Source of the DNA: Ophioderma brevispina
Lineage: Eukaryota > Echinodermata > Ophiuroidea > Amphilepidida > Ophiodermatidae
Reading direction: 5' to 3'
DNA length: 64,000 nt
Assembly (NCBI GenBank): GCA_023653785.1
Contig: JAMKCH010058544.1
Location: forward strand, 1-64,000
The stretch's first letter is position 1. Each line of letters begins with the position of its first letter. Shown in pieces: positions 12,860-24,604 of this stretch. The position numbers and the translations under genes were made by a program. The notes beneath the pieces are model-generated. The model made no database searches, had not been told where the DNA came from, and saw only the letters and a program-made list of their open reading frames with translations.

Positions 12860-13990
12860 ATGATTTCCGAAGCATCCTCGACTCTATCATTCACATTGTC
12901 TAGCATCGAAAAAAAACTTGAGAGAAACTTGTGAGAAGGAGAGAAAATAAATGGTGCCAATCAAAAAACAGCTTTTTTTCAGAGTTACCAGAAGTAGCAA
13001 GTTTGAAGAGATCACGAGAAAGGGGGGTATCGCTTGATATCGGGCATGGCAATAATAAACCCCCCTAAAATTATCAAGTCAATAATAATGAATCCAATCC
13101 CATAATTAACAATTAAGGAGACATGAAGGTTGGTTTTGGCAGGAATTTCATTATTTAGGGGACTTCATTTTTACGTAATAATGGGTTAAGTAGCCCTATG
13201 TCAACGTATATGGCAGGAGATTATGCAAGGAATAGACATTGGAGTTGGGCCGTTCTTTGTTTTATAGTTGTGAGGGGGGCTTGTTTATAGTTGAGGGGGT
13301 TCTTGGGTTCTTGGGTCTTGGGTCTTTGATTTTTAGTCACCCATAAAGGCAGGCTTTTCAGTAGTAACATCTCTAAAAAAATCACCAGGGATGAAAAACT
13401 GCTGTCTGGAGAGGACATTTGATCATCAGTGACCACCTGAAAGAGTTGGAAATATTAAAAATAAAGCAGGAAAATAGCTAACAAATGAAGGATTAAGGCT
13501 GTAGGGACTCTAATAGGTAGGCCTATATATTGCAACTGAAAAAAAAATGACAGGAAAAGGAAGAAAACAGCAGTGTTCAAAGAAATCTCTTGTTGTTTAG
13601 AAAAAGGGTGGACAGAAGATCCGATTATGGGTCCTTATTAGGTTGCTTTTGGTTTTAAAACTTGCAGGGTTGTGTTCGGATCGGGGTTCGGATACCTTCA
13701 CCTCTTACAAAAAATAGGGCGATGGCAGTACCAAATAGGTCGTCCGATATGCTTCTCGAACCATAGAATCCAAAGTGATGTCAAATTAGTAGGCCTACGT
13801 ACATTATGGTTCACCACTGTCGTTGGCATCTTCAGTGCTCATATGACTAGGAAACCATGTCCGGGAACTGTGTGCCCCCCCACCCATCAGTACAGTTGTG
13901 AATCAAGGAAACAGGGACAATACGTAATGTACAAAAAAATATTAACTGGTTACGAACCAAACGATGACTGACGGGACACACGACGACACA
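12860..13990. other. Unassigned DNA with a short inverted minisatellite piece
   Basis: 13255-13345 contains inverted units of the 5.4-kb minisatellite ending in TTTAGTCACCCAT, the same border word (reverse-complemented) seen at 5366. No gene recognised in the remainder. Confidence 0.45.
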
Positions 13991-13994
13991 CATG

Positions 13995-14515
13995 CATGAT
14001 GCCATAGACCCCGGACCACATCCCCACCCGCATCCCCATACCCCCGGAGCACACACCGGGACCACACCCAATACCCCGGGACCCCCCACCCCATACTGGA
14101 TCACCACCCCATACCCAGAACCTACCAAGCGAACCAAACCCACTGGACCACACCCCATACCGTGGGCAACACCCATATACTTCCAAGACCCACCCCATAT
14201 CCCCAGGCCACACCCCTACACCGGACCACACACCCACCCCTCACAAGTGTCCAGCCCGGGCAATACCCCCACCCCCCGACCACAACCCCATACTCCGGAC
14301 CACACTCCCTAGGGACCACACATCTCCAAAACCCTGGACCACACCCCATTCCCCCGACCCACACCCCCAGACACCAAACCAACACACCCAACCCCGGACC
14401 ACGTCCCAATTACCCGGACCCACACCCCCTAACCCACAAGGACCACACCACACCCCATACCCCGGACCCATACCCCGGACCACACCCTACACCCACAGAC
14501 CACCCTTCCACCAAG
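13995..14515. repeat. C-rich minisatellite (CCCCGGACCACACCCCATA)
   Basis: Noisy 17-22 bp units of CCGGACCACACCCCATACC for about 500 bp, strongly strand-biased (A/C on the + strand). Long open frames in several phases on both strands are artefacts of this Pro/Thr/His-rich (or Gly/Val-rich) repeat. Confidence 0.85.
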
Positions 14516-15435
14516 TTTCAGCCTGTGTGGACCGTACATTCTCCAATTTTAAAATTTATTCACACAGAAAAAGTGTCACTAGAAATCATGAAAATAGGTT
14601 AATTATGCTAAGTAATTTTCCAAATTAGGGTAATTAGAATGCATTAGTGGTAAATCGATTCAGTTTTTAATCTGTAGACCGCACCCTTCCATGCACCAAG
14701 TTTCAGCAACTGTGTGACGTAAAGACTCAAGATATTTATTCACACGAAAATTTGTTTCAATAGGGAAATTCATGAAAATATGTTAAATATGCTTAAGGTT
14801 TAATTATCCAAATTAGGTATATAGAATGTAACTTGTGTTGTAAATCGATTCAGTTTTATATCTGTAGCCCCGGCACCAGTTCATGCCACCAAGTTTCAGC
14901 CTGTGGTGACGTACAGATCTCAGAGATTTTGTTCACACAAAAAGGGCCATGAATATCATGAAAATAGGTCAAATATGCTAATTATGCAAAATTAGGTAAC
15001 TTAGAATGCATATATAGAGTAAACTTGTAAATCGAACAGTCGAAATATGTAGCCCCGATCTTCCACCAAGTTTCAGCCGTGTGACGTACAGAGCTCCAGA
15101 TATTTTGTTCACACAAAAAGAGTCAATGAAGATCATGAAAATAGGTCAGAGATGCTAATTAATTATGCAAAGTTCGAGAATCTGTAGCCCCGCATCCTTC
15201 CACCAAGTTTTCAGCCCTGTGGACGTACAGAGGCTCCAATATTTTGTTAACACAAAAAGAGTCAATGAAGATCATGAAAATAGGTTCACAATTGCTAATT
15301 AATTATTTAAATTAGGTACTTAGAATGCATAATAGACTGATGTAAAATCGAATCAGTTCGAGAAATCTGTAGCCCCGCATCCTTCCACCAAGTTTCAGCC
15401 TGTGTGGATGTACAGATCTTGTTAACAAGGAAGTA
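14505..15435. repeat. Satellite-like tandem array, 140-190 bp units
   Basis: About six units, anchored on CCACCAAGTTTCAGCCTGTG near 14511, 14694, 14886, 15067, 15203 and 15386. Each continues GACGTACAGATCTC..ATTTTGTTCACACAAAAAG, ATCATGAAAATAGGT and TAATTAGAATGCAT. The array ends with a purine/CG run (GACGACCGGCCGACGACGAA). Unit lengths vary by internal indels. Confidence 0.85.
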
Positions 15436-15499
15436 AGCTCACACCGACGACCGGCCGACGACGAAAGACGGATTAATGCTGATATTAAGGTCTTTCCTA

Positions 15500-15594
15500 T
15501 CGGACGACCTCAAAATTGATGTGGAATCCGATTTTTGATGATTTTTTATTAGAATTTCTGATACAGCAAATCACCAATAATCCCTTTACCATCT
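15500..15594. mobile_element. One end of a TTAAAGGG..GATTTG MITE
   Basis: Read on the minus strand, AAAGGGATTATTGGTGATTT is followed by GCTGTATCAGAAATTC and AAAAAATCATCAAAAATCGG. The same order of words occurs at 63317-63370. I could not place the other end. Confidence 0.45.
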
Positions 15595-15599
15595 TTAAA

Positions 15600-16540
15600 A
15601 CGTATAATTTGTACTGAGGTTATATAATGATTTAGTATTAAGCTGTGCTGTCGCTGCGCATTGTGGAACACTTTGTGAGTGGACGGTGTGTATTTGACAA
15701 CATTTATAAATATGGTAGGTGTTACAAATCCAAATAGTAGGCCTAATGCTGAACATCTGAAGGGAAAGAACTTCTAGTAATCTCACTGTTCTTCACATTA
15801 TATTTTTGAACAATGCCATTTTATTAATGCAGTTGTGCAGTCTATCATAACAAACATCATTCCCATTGTCTAAATGTTTTACATCCACCATGTCTTGCTG
15901 AACAATTGTGGGAAATTGAGCTGAGAAAGGACCATATTCTGGAAGCAGCTTTGAGGGACATTACCATCTTTGGAACGGCCCATTTTTGGACCTTAAGGTG
16001 CAAATACTTGTATATGTTGGCTGTTGTGTTGGTTACTGCGCTGACAGGTGGCACACGTTGTGTGTCTTTGAGGTGCTATTTACACCATTTAAAAAAGAGT
16101 AGGCTAGAGCTGTTGCAACTCCAAATAATGCTTAACATTACAAAGGATATTGTGGAAATCTAATGTAGAGCAGGAAGCAGCTAGGGGGCCTCAGTGCCCA
16201 AGTGTTATAGATGTTTATAACATACCAGCCATATTTTGCCATTTTCAATTTAATACTTCACCACATTAAGCAATATAGGCCCATTTTTTGAAGAGCGCCC
16301 CCAATTTCAAAGTTGGATATTTGGCACAGTTACGTTGGTAATTGTCTAGGAAACTATATACCTGCGAACGAGGAATGCTAAGAAATGGGATTATCATAAA
16401 ATAAGCGATTTTGTAATTAGAATTGGGATCCCAGAGATTGGACTTAACGACAGAGCTGGAAATGCTTACGTTTATGTCGTCCATCATGATGAAATAGTGT
16501 CACCTCGAGAAGAAAACCCCTAACTTGACTTGCCGGAACC
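15600..16540. other. Unassigned DNA
   Basis: Two TAGGCCTA words and no recognisable gene. The 85-codon open frame at 15906-16163 has no motif. Confidence 0.3.
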
Positions 16541-16542
16541 AA

Positions 16543-16828
16543 CTCTCTAAATGCAAAAGGAGGGATTTACTCTTGAAGAGTGACTACAGGGCCCACTCTG
16601 AAAAGAGGGAAATTTCAACACCTTGCAAAGAAACACAACTTTTTGGGTCAAATTTTTATCTTGATTAATTGACAAAATGATTATCATTTATCATTTGTTT
16701 TAATTATTAATTTATCATTTGTTTAATTGGAGCCAAAAAGTATTCTTTGAAAGGTGTGAAAATTCATCTTTCAGAGTGGGCCTGTAGTCAATATAAAAGA
16801 GTGGAAATCACTCTTTGCTATTAGAGAG
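16543..16828. mobile_element. MITE, family D (long TIR, CTCTCTAA ends)
   Basis: 286 bp with extended imperfect inverted ends: CTCTCTAAATGCAAAAGG..TTTACTCTT and CAGGGCCCACTCTGAAA on the left, answered by TTTCAGAGTGGGCCTGTAG and AAGAGTG..CTCTTTGCTATTAGAGAG on the right. The centre is AT-rich with TTTATCATTTGTTTAATT repeated twice. Confidence 0.8.
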
Positions 16829-16829
16829 A

Positions 16830-17780
16830 AAAAGCAACTTAATGGATGGAGCGTAGACCAACGTACAAAGCGCTATTCCCGGCTATTTCACATGGAAGGC
16901 CATTTCCAGCAGCCGTTGAAGTATTATCGGGGATCCCGATATAATACAAAATTCCTTCGTTTGTGACACACGTACACAGACATTTTCTGACTTAACGTTC
17001 ACAGGTTATGTTTAACCGTGTTAAAAATCTCAATTATTGAAAAATTGGGGGCGATCTTCAAAAAAAATGTGCTTAATATTCTTTAATGACGACCAGTTGC
17101 AGCAGCAATAGCAGTAGTTTACCATGTGAAATGTAAAAATTTAGACCAGCCACTCAACTATTCCAATAAGTAAGATGTCGTTTTCAATCCTAAAGGAACA
17201 CACATCTTAAGACTTTGTAAATATAGATTATAAGGTATAATTTGACAAAAACGAAGAAAAGAAGAAAAAGGTTTTTTCATGCATATTGATTGTCGAACAA
17301 CAACCTTTGAAAAGTAGCACGACGTCAGCAATTTACCTTATGGCCATACTACATTATTTCTTAAGTGAGTTCACAGGTCTGTCCTAACCGACACCTATCT
17401 AACAACAGTTTCTATAATGATCCAATTTTCGAATTTGTGCAACTCGCAAAAGCTTCATATAGTAATCTCCAAGCCTTTGCAAGTGACACGTATATGTTAG
17501 GCATGTTTTAGGACCCCTTTTTGCATCGTTGTCACCCAAACACCCCACATATTTTCATCGGAAAAAAACCCCTATTTTATGGCAATTTGTCTGTCTCTCA
17601 CCCAAAGCCCCCTATTTTTCAGTCTCTGTCACCGCATGCCCCTGGGTTTGGAAGCGCAAGCCTTACACCTATTTCATTTATATCGAGTGCAAATGCCTTT
17701 CGTGATAAATAATTATGAAGAATGTGTAATCTGTCTGTGTCTGTGGTTCCAGTTTGGTTATGTGGAATGGTTCGTTGCTG
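16830..17780. other. Unassigned DNA
   Basis: No gene found. 17505-17660 is a pyrimidine-rich stretch with repeated CACCC(A)AA.CCCC words. Confidence 0.3.
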
Positions 17781-18398
17781 TTCAAAGGTGCGATGAGAGA
17801 TTTCACATTATAGGTGTCCCTAAAAAAATCGAAAGTACCTGATTTTGTGCACTGATGCCCTGATTTTCACATATCATGGTCCCTAAAAAAAAATCGAAGT
17901 ACTGATTTTGCCTGATGTAAAAATTTCCATTAAAAAATATCCCCATCTGAAAGGATTAAGTTGAGAAAATGTTTCTTTGTACAAAAATTGTGACAATTCA
18001 ATTGCGTATAGGAGCAAATACGAATTCAGCCTATGTTGTATATTGCAGTATAAGAAATCAAATTCGCAATTTCTTCTCTCTAAGTTTAAGGCATTTATGC
18101 TAGACTAATAAAGGTAGGGAGTCTATTGAGTGTATAATCTACATGATTTACTATTATGACACAATATCCCACAAAGTGTTGTCTTGAGAAATATTTATCA
18201 TGAATGTGCAATGTTTTGTGGTACTTCTGGAAACACGTTTTATTCCTAAAAGGTACTGGATATGAGTATAGTATAGTAAAGGGCATGCCATTGCATATGG
18301 GATTGATTCAACATCTCTGGTAAGCATTTAAATATTAAATTAAAAAACTGGTTTAATAAATTGGAGATTGCACCTCAAAATATCTCTCGTTGCACCTG
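17781..18398. mobile_element. MITE, family A, copy 2
   Basis: Left end TTCAAAGGTGCGATGAGAG, right end TATCTCTCGTTGCACCTG. Interior words CCATCTGAAAGGATTAAG and GCGTATAGGAGCAAATACGA are the reverse complement of copy 1. At about 618 bp it is longer than copy 1 (360 bp), so it holds extra sequence or a secondary insertion around 18050-18370. Confidence 0.65.
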
Positions 18399-18766
18399 CT
18401 TTGCTATATTAACTTTATACTTGATAAAGGAACCACTGAACAACGCGAATAGTGGGTGCTCACAGAATTCTAATGGCATCTTTGTGACCGTTCGACCCCT
18501 TGGTCTAGGTTTTTGCAGAGGTGTTTTGAACAAAGTCTATGATGCATTGCAATATGCCTATCAGGTTTTTAATAGTTTTTTAATTTGTTGTTGACATGGG
18601 GAATGACGTTGATGGAAATTTATGAATAAAGATATAATATGCGCGCTTTAGCTAAAAAGTTTGCAATTTAGAACGAAAAATAGAACCAAAATTGTTAAAT
18701 AAATGATTTTTTTTATGTTTTTTGGTTTTTTTAATATTTACCATTTTTAAACTAATATGGTCATGA

Positions 18767-19790
18767 CATGACATCCTCTTAGCTAAAATGTATCACTATG
18801 GCTTCAGAGGTATTGTCTTGGATTGGTTAAAAAATTACTTCATAAACAGAACGCAGTTTGTTGATTACAATAGTCACAAATCTACCACAAAATATATTGG
18901 AAACCGGTGTGCCTCAAGGCTCTATTTTAGGACCCTTGGGATTTATCATTTCTGTTAATGATATTCCAAATGCTGCTCACGGATTGTCTTTTATATTATA
19001 TGCAGATGATACCAGTGATTTACATAACATCAGGCATATTAATAAATGATACAACCATTGAACTAATGTATTCGTAAAAACTAAACACCTGGTTCAAGTC
19101 AAATAAATTTTAAATAATCTTTAGAAAACTAACTACATGCTTTTTGGCATCAAAATAAAATAAACTAAATAAACATTTGAATATCTCAATCAATGAAGAA
19201 TAAAACTACACAAGTAAATGCTTTTAAATTGGAATCACTATGACCAAAACCTTACCTGGAACTCACATTGCGGATAGGTTAGACATGTATAGTATAGTAT
19301 TGGAAGTGATAATTAAAGTAAAACATTTTCTACCTTGAAACTGACATTCTTAGTCTCTATAAAACACTGTTTTCTCTACACACCGACATCTATGGTATCA
19401 GGCATGGGCAAGTATATGCAATTTTTTTTTCCCGAAATTGAAAAACTGACATTCGCAAAAGCGTGCATGAGAGCAGGAGCAAGAATGACTACAGAAAGCG
19501 CATTTAATCCTTTATTTGTAAATACAATCAAATAAAAATAAGGATTGGTTAAACTAAATATGGTACAGTCATGTTCCAATTGTAAAGCAATAACCTGTAC
19601 CCTCCACACTTGATCCTACAAGACATGCTTCGGACTTTCAAATAACTCATATTAAACTTGAATTTAGTGGTAAATCTATATCTTACCTTGGCGTTAAACA
19701 ATGGAACACGTAACATTCAACCTAATTGTCAAAAACTCAAAAACTCAGTTCATTTTTAACTTAATTATAAAAAGTCACTTATATCAAACT
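18767..19790 (+). pseudogene. Non-LTR retrotransposon (LINE) ORF2 relic, RT palm to C-terminus
   Basis: The 5' edge is HDILLAKMYHYGFRGIVLDW, then NYFINRTQFVDYNSHKS. A frameshift near 18900 leads into ETGVPQGSILGPLGFI, SVNDIPNAAHGLSFILYADD (the catalytic YADD, with codons at about 18999-19010). Further down come WFKSN, NYMLFGIK, LTWNSHI and a KVKHFLP..LYKTLF thumb-like stretch, all in shifting frames with stops. It resembles the Jockey/CR1/Rex-type RT group; the exact clade is not decided. No target duplication or tail could be identified. It is a dead fragment. Confidence 0.8.
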
Positions 19791-19978
19791 ATGAACAAAT
19801 AGAAATAGAGTCAGGGACTTGACAGCCCATTAGTAGGCTTATTCCCAGTACTCTTCACATCCCATTCATAGTAAAGTATGAGGTTATCACATGACGGGGA
19901 CGTCAAACATGGGGGGATGTCGTATTGACCATATCCCCCCATCATTATCCCAAAGTACTAACGCTTTTGGGTTAAATT

Positions 19979-20120
19979 CAGTGGCGTATCTTGGTGTTGG
20001 GAAGATTCGGGCGCACGCCCCCGCCCCGGGGGTTCGCCAAACATGAAAAATCAGCCCATTTTCTGCTATTAGAGGTTCCTCGCGGGTTCCCCCTCAAAAG
20101 CAAGGTCTGGATACGCGGTG
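19979..20120. mobile_element. Short hAT-like MITE (CAGTGGCGTA ends)
   Basis: Starts CAGTGGCGTATCTTGG and ends TCTGGATACGCGGTG, an inverted match with one or two substitutions. The two flanks do not give a clean 8-bp duplication. Confidence 0.5.
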
Positions 20121-20129
20121 AAATTAGTG

Positions 20130-20990
20130 ATAAAATGTCAGGGTTTTTCATGAACGGATAATATAATATATAGGTATAATATATAATATGATCAATATAA
20201 TATATAGGGATATAAAAAGGGACAGGAGGAGATTTTTTGAGGATACAAACTCTCCACGCAATTTGCCACTTGATGCGGTTATAGAAGACGTTACCGAGAA
20301 CGTTCGAAGAGTGTATTGGACAAACAAGTAACAAGGAAAACCAAAACCTATGTTTTGAACTTGTCGTCCTTTCATAATCATCCCCATAGAAAGCAGGACT
20401 TTGGTTTTCTGTCATGCTAGAAAGAAAATGCAAACATAATGTCTGTGAATGGTCTTAGTTATCGACGACTGGGTATTCGGCTTATTCACGTCAGGTGTTG
20501 ATCTAATAAATTGATAAGCATTCCAAAGATGAACAAGAATAAAAAAAAAAACGGTTCGAAAAAACCTGAGTCCCCTTCTTCTGGAAATGTCCCCATGTAT
20601 TTTTAAGTGGACAAAGGCATCATGTCTTCCTACTTCAGTACTCAGTCTGGGGCATGGTTCCATGGCAACCACCCCCACTTGCCCAAAGATTGTGTGCACG
20701 ACATTTATAACAAACATGCGAGGGTCATAAGACAATAACAAGCAATCAATAGATTCCCACAACACATTCACACAAAAACAAAACTTAGGGGCAAAACATT
20801 ATTTTCAAATTCGCGAACAAAATGGAAACATAAATTGACACGGCCTGTTTTCCACAAAATATAGTGAATGAAAAAGTGTTAAAAAGGTAAAAGGACCCAA
20901 TCTACTATGTGAACATAAATGGTGTATGTATGTCATATTTTTTTTTTTTTTTTTTTAAAAAGTAACTTTCCCATTGGTTTGTCAGTGGGG
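20130..20990. other. Unassigned DNA; AT microsatellite and minus-strand open frames
   Basis: 20155-20215 is a TATAATATA-type microsatellite. On the minus strand two frames (20771-20412, 119 codons; 20433-19978, 151 codons) overlap near a TTTCTTTCTAG acceptor-like word. I recognise no family, and the second frame runs into the MITE and the microsatellite, so it is probably chance. A poly-T run is at 20939-20956. Confidence 0.25.
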
Positions 20991-20995
20991 GATGG

Positions 20996-21248
20996 AGATG
21001 GTGTTCGAAACATCAGACCTCTAAACAACAGACCTCAGACTCGAAACATCAGACCGGAAGTAATTTCACTCCCGGGTCTGAGGTTTGTTGGTTCGAGGTC
21101 TGATGTTTCGAGAAACACCCGGGGGGGGGGGGGTTCGAAAATCAGACATCGAAACAACAGACCTCAGCCCGGAAGGGAATTATCCGGGTCTGAGTATTCG
21201 AGGTCTTGGGGTGATGTTGTTTCGAGGTCTGATGTTTTGAAAACACCG
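20996..21248. repeat. Double foldback of GAAACATCAGACCTC words
   Basis: Two successive hairpins. The first arm GTTCGAAACATCAGACCTC (21002) is answered by GAGGTCTGATGTTTCGAG (21094). The second pair lies at 21133-21160 and 21215-21243. Around a G-run (21120-21132) the same module repeats. There is no coding potential. Confidence 0.75.
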
Positions 21249-21259
21249 GATAGAGATAT

Positions 21260-22700
21260 GGCAAAGCAAAATGATGGCTAGCATATAAAGGGTTAAATGA
21301 ATTTATTATGAGTACTTTATTGTGTAATTAGCTAAGGATATGTAATACTTAAAAGGGAAAATTTTTACTTGTTCTAATCAAAACATAAAAACGCGTACAT
21401 CCAAAACGCCTAGACAAATAGGCCCTACGAAACATATGAGACGAAAAATTATTATCGTTAGTCGTAAAACTATCAAATGTCATTCGCGGGTCCCTCAGGA
21501 AACCCCTTGAGTCAGCTCATTTTCCATTGCTCCCTGCTATTTTTGGGTGCATGTCTTTTGTCATGATTAATTGGTTTGTTTTAAGAGGTGTTCATTTTTT
21601 TCTTGTTCTGTTAAGTTAAATTCGAATCATTGCTATGCTTTTGCATCCCGGGTTTGTAGAACTATTGCAAACATATTCAGTTGGGTAAAATATTTTGTGC
21701 CGAATGCGGTGCATGCCGAATGCCAATAGGAAGGGATGTACAAACAGCATTCCGTAAAATTTCAATGAGCTCGCAACCTGGTACATTCTCCCGCATCGTA
21801 CAACCATGACCCAGACGTAGACGCAATCGTACGTGTAGCCAGATAAAACTACGAGTGGGTAAACACCGATCGCATTGTGTACGTCAGTAAGGACGTAGTG
21901 CGACAACTTAGCCACAGCTGTTGACACAAATGTAGGATAAATCCATGTAGTGAGGTGGAATGATAAAGGACATGGGGTGTGGTGTTTTTGTCGTATAAAA
22001 GGTAAGAATTTATGGAGTAGGATTTTTTGCAGGTAGGAAAGTGCATGTGTAATTGTATGGGTATGCCTGGGACCACTTTGTTTTGACGGAAGGTAAAATC
22101 CAGGGTATTATGTTGACTGGACTTTTGTCCGGACTTTTTTGTGTCGTCCGGACCATCAATCATCCAAGCGAGCGTGCTGAGAACTAGTGAGATTACTAAC
22201 TTTCAGGATACTTTACTAAGTTTCAGAATTTCTGCAGCATACTTTTTTTATAAAACTTATTAACCATAACTGTCGTCAATCGTTGACAGGACAAGGGAAT
22301 GCCCCCACTTTTGTGGGGTTGGGGGAAACATCTCCCCTAGCATCCCTTATTTGTAGGCCTACTAGGCCTACCCCCGCCCGGGCGTCCCGCCTGCAATGGC
22401 GGATCAGTCCCTAGCCCCCCACCCCCCGTTGAAAAAAAAAAAAAATGCGACAAGACAGCAAATGCGGCAAATACTCTCTAACCTATAAAAAATAATAAAA
22501 TTTCCAAAATTCCCCGGGGTCCCCCCCCCAGCTACGCGCGCGTATAGAGAACTTTTAATGTGGCATGCCACATGTAAAAGCTGCACATAGTAATCCCATG
22601 CAAGGTTAACCACAAAATGACTTTATAGACTGAACCATGATAATAATTTGCTATTAATATTAATGAGAAATGTAACTATTTAACAAATGAGGAAATTTAA
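21260..22700. other. Unassigned DNA
   Basis: No gene recognised. TAGGCCTACTAGGCCTAC occurs at 22354-22371. A C-rich then A-run stretch (22420-22445) and GTCCCCCCCCCAGCTACGCGCGCG (near 22520) look like the end of a CAGTGGCG/GTAGC-type MITE, without a partner. Confidence 0.3.
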
Positions 22701-22715
22701 TAAAATCATAATATA

Positions 22716-22870
22716 AGGGAGTGTTCATTATTACGCCAGGGGGGTGATGGACGATTTCCGTCTTTTGTAACGTGTTTTTTAAAGTCCCCCCTATCTCAGT
22801 TGCTCAAAAGTTCATGTCCCCCCCGACTAGTAGAAAAAAATTCATGTCCCCCCCCCCCCTCGAATATTTT
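22716..22870. mobile_element. Left half of MITE family B
   Basis: Begins AAGGGAGTGTTCATTATTAC then GCCAGGGGGGTGATGG, followed by C-runs with TTCATGTCCCCCCC. A right half ending TATGAACACTCCCTAA lies at 26930-27095 in matching orientation. One element split by 4 kb of later sequence, or two truncated copies, would both fit. Confidence 0.6.
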
Positions 22871-23333
22871 CAATTTTACAATTCATAAATTGGTTTATCA
22901 TCCCAGACATCATCTTTTGAGGCGCAGAGAGTGGATTGCTTCCCTTCATCATCATCAGCCTTTTTGTCTGTCCACTGTTGGGAAGCCTCAACATGTTTCC
23001 ATGTGGAATTTCGGCCTACCCATCCACGCTGGCCTAGTGCCGGGTTGGACGGGACCCTGGTACCTAGATTGATGAGTGTAGGTAACATAGACCCATGGAT
23101 GGTCCCTAATTTTTCGATGAGGTCTGCAATTTTACGTGTTCAGGAATGACTCCCATGATACGGGACCAACAGCTTTAAATGAATCTCCGAACCATAGCGC
23201 CGGGAACTCATTGCATAAACATGCACATTTTATGCAATGGTGGGAGCGAGGAGATATTCAAATTCACACTGACTGTGCAATTATGCAAGTTCCGACCTAA
23301 GAACTATTGGTATGACACAAGAAACCCGACTCT

Positions 23334-23428
23334 TGCGGCGGCTCGAACCGGGCCGCTCGGTCGACTTATACTCTGCAGACGGTTCAGCGCCTTTAGACCG
23401 CTCAGCCACTCGCCATTGCCCTCCCTTA
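23334..23428 (-). repeat. tRNA-like sequence, probably a SINE head or tRNA pseudogene
   Basis: On the minus strand GAGTGGCTGAGCGGTCTAAA is a good A-box/D-arm of the Leu/Ser type, and CCCGGTTCGAGCC is a B-box/T-arm about 50 bases further on. The acceptor halves do not pair and the anticodon arm is not clean, so it is not a working tRNA. Confidence 0.5.
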
Positions 23429-23814
23429 GCTTCATTAAGCTGCCATTGAAGGAGAATGATTTTTATCTTGGACGATAATTTCTAATGCACATGGCAGTGG
23501 TAACTGTTCTTATTGCTACTGAATAATCCAGAGCCTTTTGGAGAGAATTAACCTCTTTTTAAAAGACTACTTCAAACAATCAAAATATATTTGTGACTCT
23601 TTTACTAGGTTCTTTACGCAAGAACTGGTAGACATCAATGATAGGTGGGCGTAATAGTGTTAGGGGTCCGATCTCTCGCATTTTTAGTCAATAAGGATCC
23701 TAACATGTACAACACTCGTCACTGTTAGCGAATTGGTCACAAAAGGTATGACCATGTTTTTGTCCGGGGCTCTATGTAGTGGATTGGTGCCTAGGCCAAG
23801 ATGTTAAAGTGGTG

Positions 23815-24600
23815 CCTGAGCGCGTAGCATGAGTAATAATGGGTGGGGGACAGGTCACGCTTTTGGGTTCCTGGCGGGGGATACAGGGGGCTGAGCTCCT
23901 GGAAGCTCTTGGGTTTAACATGTTTGAGTGCATTCAGAGAGCTCTAGTTATCTCATTATTTTGACGCGCTGACTTCTTTTTCCCCACTATTATTGCGCTT
24001 ACTTCGGACCACAAACGTTCTCTTTTTCGTGACTGAGCAATGTCAGAGCACTGCCACTGTATCAGTGTCTTTGACATATATTGTGAATCACGTAAAAATA
24101 TAGGTGGTTGTTGGTAAAGGAAATTGTGACATGCCCTTTCTCCAGTAATAAGATCAATACAAGCAATTGGAAAGTGGTAGTAAGATGGTAAGATGTTAAA
24201 TTTGTGCCCCATACGGCGTAGCGCGAGAAAATGGGTGGGGTACAGGATTCCACTTTCGGGCCCTGATGGGCTCCAGGGGGCTGGGCCCCCGAAGTTCTTG
24301 GGTTTTAGTATATTTGAGTGGCCTTCAGAGAGCTCTCAGTTATCATTTATCTTGAAGAGATGAACATTTATGAACTTTAGATTATTTCTTTACTTAGGCC
24401 AAAATGATCTATTTTTCAGTGAAATGAGCACGGTGGGAGCACTGTAACTGTATCAGTGTCTTTGACGTTGCTGAGTTGCGTTTAACATATAGGTGGTTGT
24501 TGGTCAAGGAATATGTGGGAAATGCCTTCTCAAGTAATAAAGATCAATACAACAAGCATTGGAAAGTTGGTAGTAAAAATTTTTTTGGATGGCCTAATTT
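23815..24600. repeat. Tandem duplication, period about 390-400 bp
   Basis: Both units carry GTAGC.(T/C)GAG.AA.AATGGGTGGGG, CAGGGGGCTG.GC, TTCAGAGAGCTCT, ACTGTATCAGTGTCTTTGAC, ATAGGTGGTTGTTGGT and AAGATCAATACAA followed by ATTGGAAAGT. Unit 1 covers about 23815-24200 and unit 2 about 24207-24600. No coding signal. Confidence 0.8.
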
Positions 24601-24604
24601 AAAG

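Noticed and set aside
13847..14602. Long overlapping open frames of Pro/His/Thr-rich or Gly/Val/Trp-rich proteins
   Set aside because: They are translations of the C-rich minisatellite on both strands and in several frames.
14505..15435. CRISPR array
   Set aside because: Unit length and spacing vary, the units are contiguous without unique spacers, and the context is eukaryotic.
19978..20771. Two overlapping minus-strand frames (151 and 119 codons), considered as a piggyBac-like transposase
   Set aside because: No DDE or Cys-rich motif seen; one frame runs through a MITE and an AT microsatellite.
23334..23428. Functional tRNA gene
   Set aside because: The A- and B-box are good, but the acceptor and anticodon arms do not pair.
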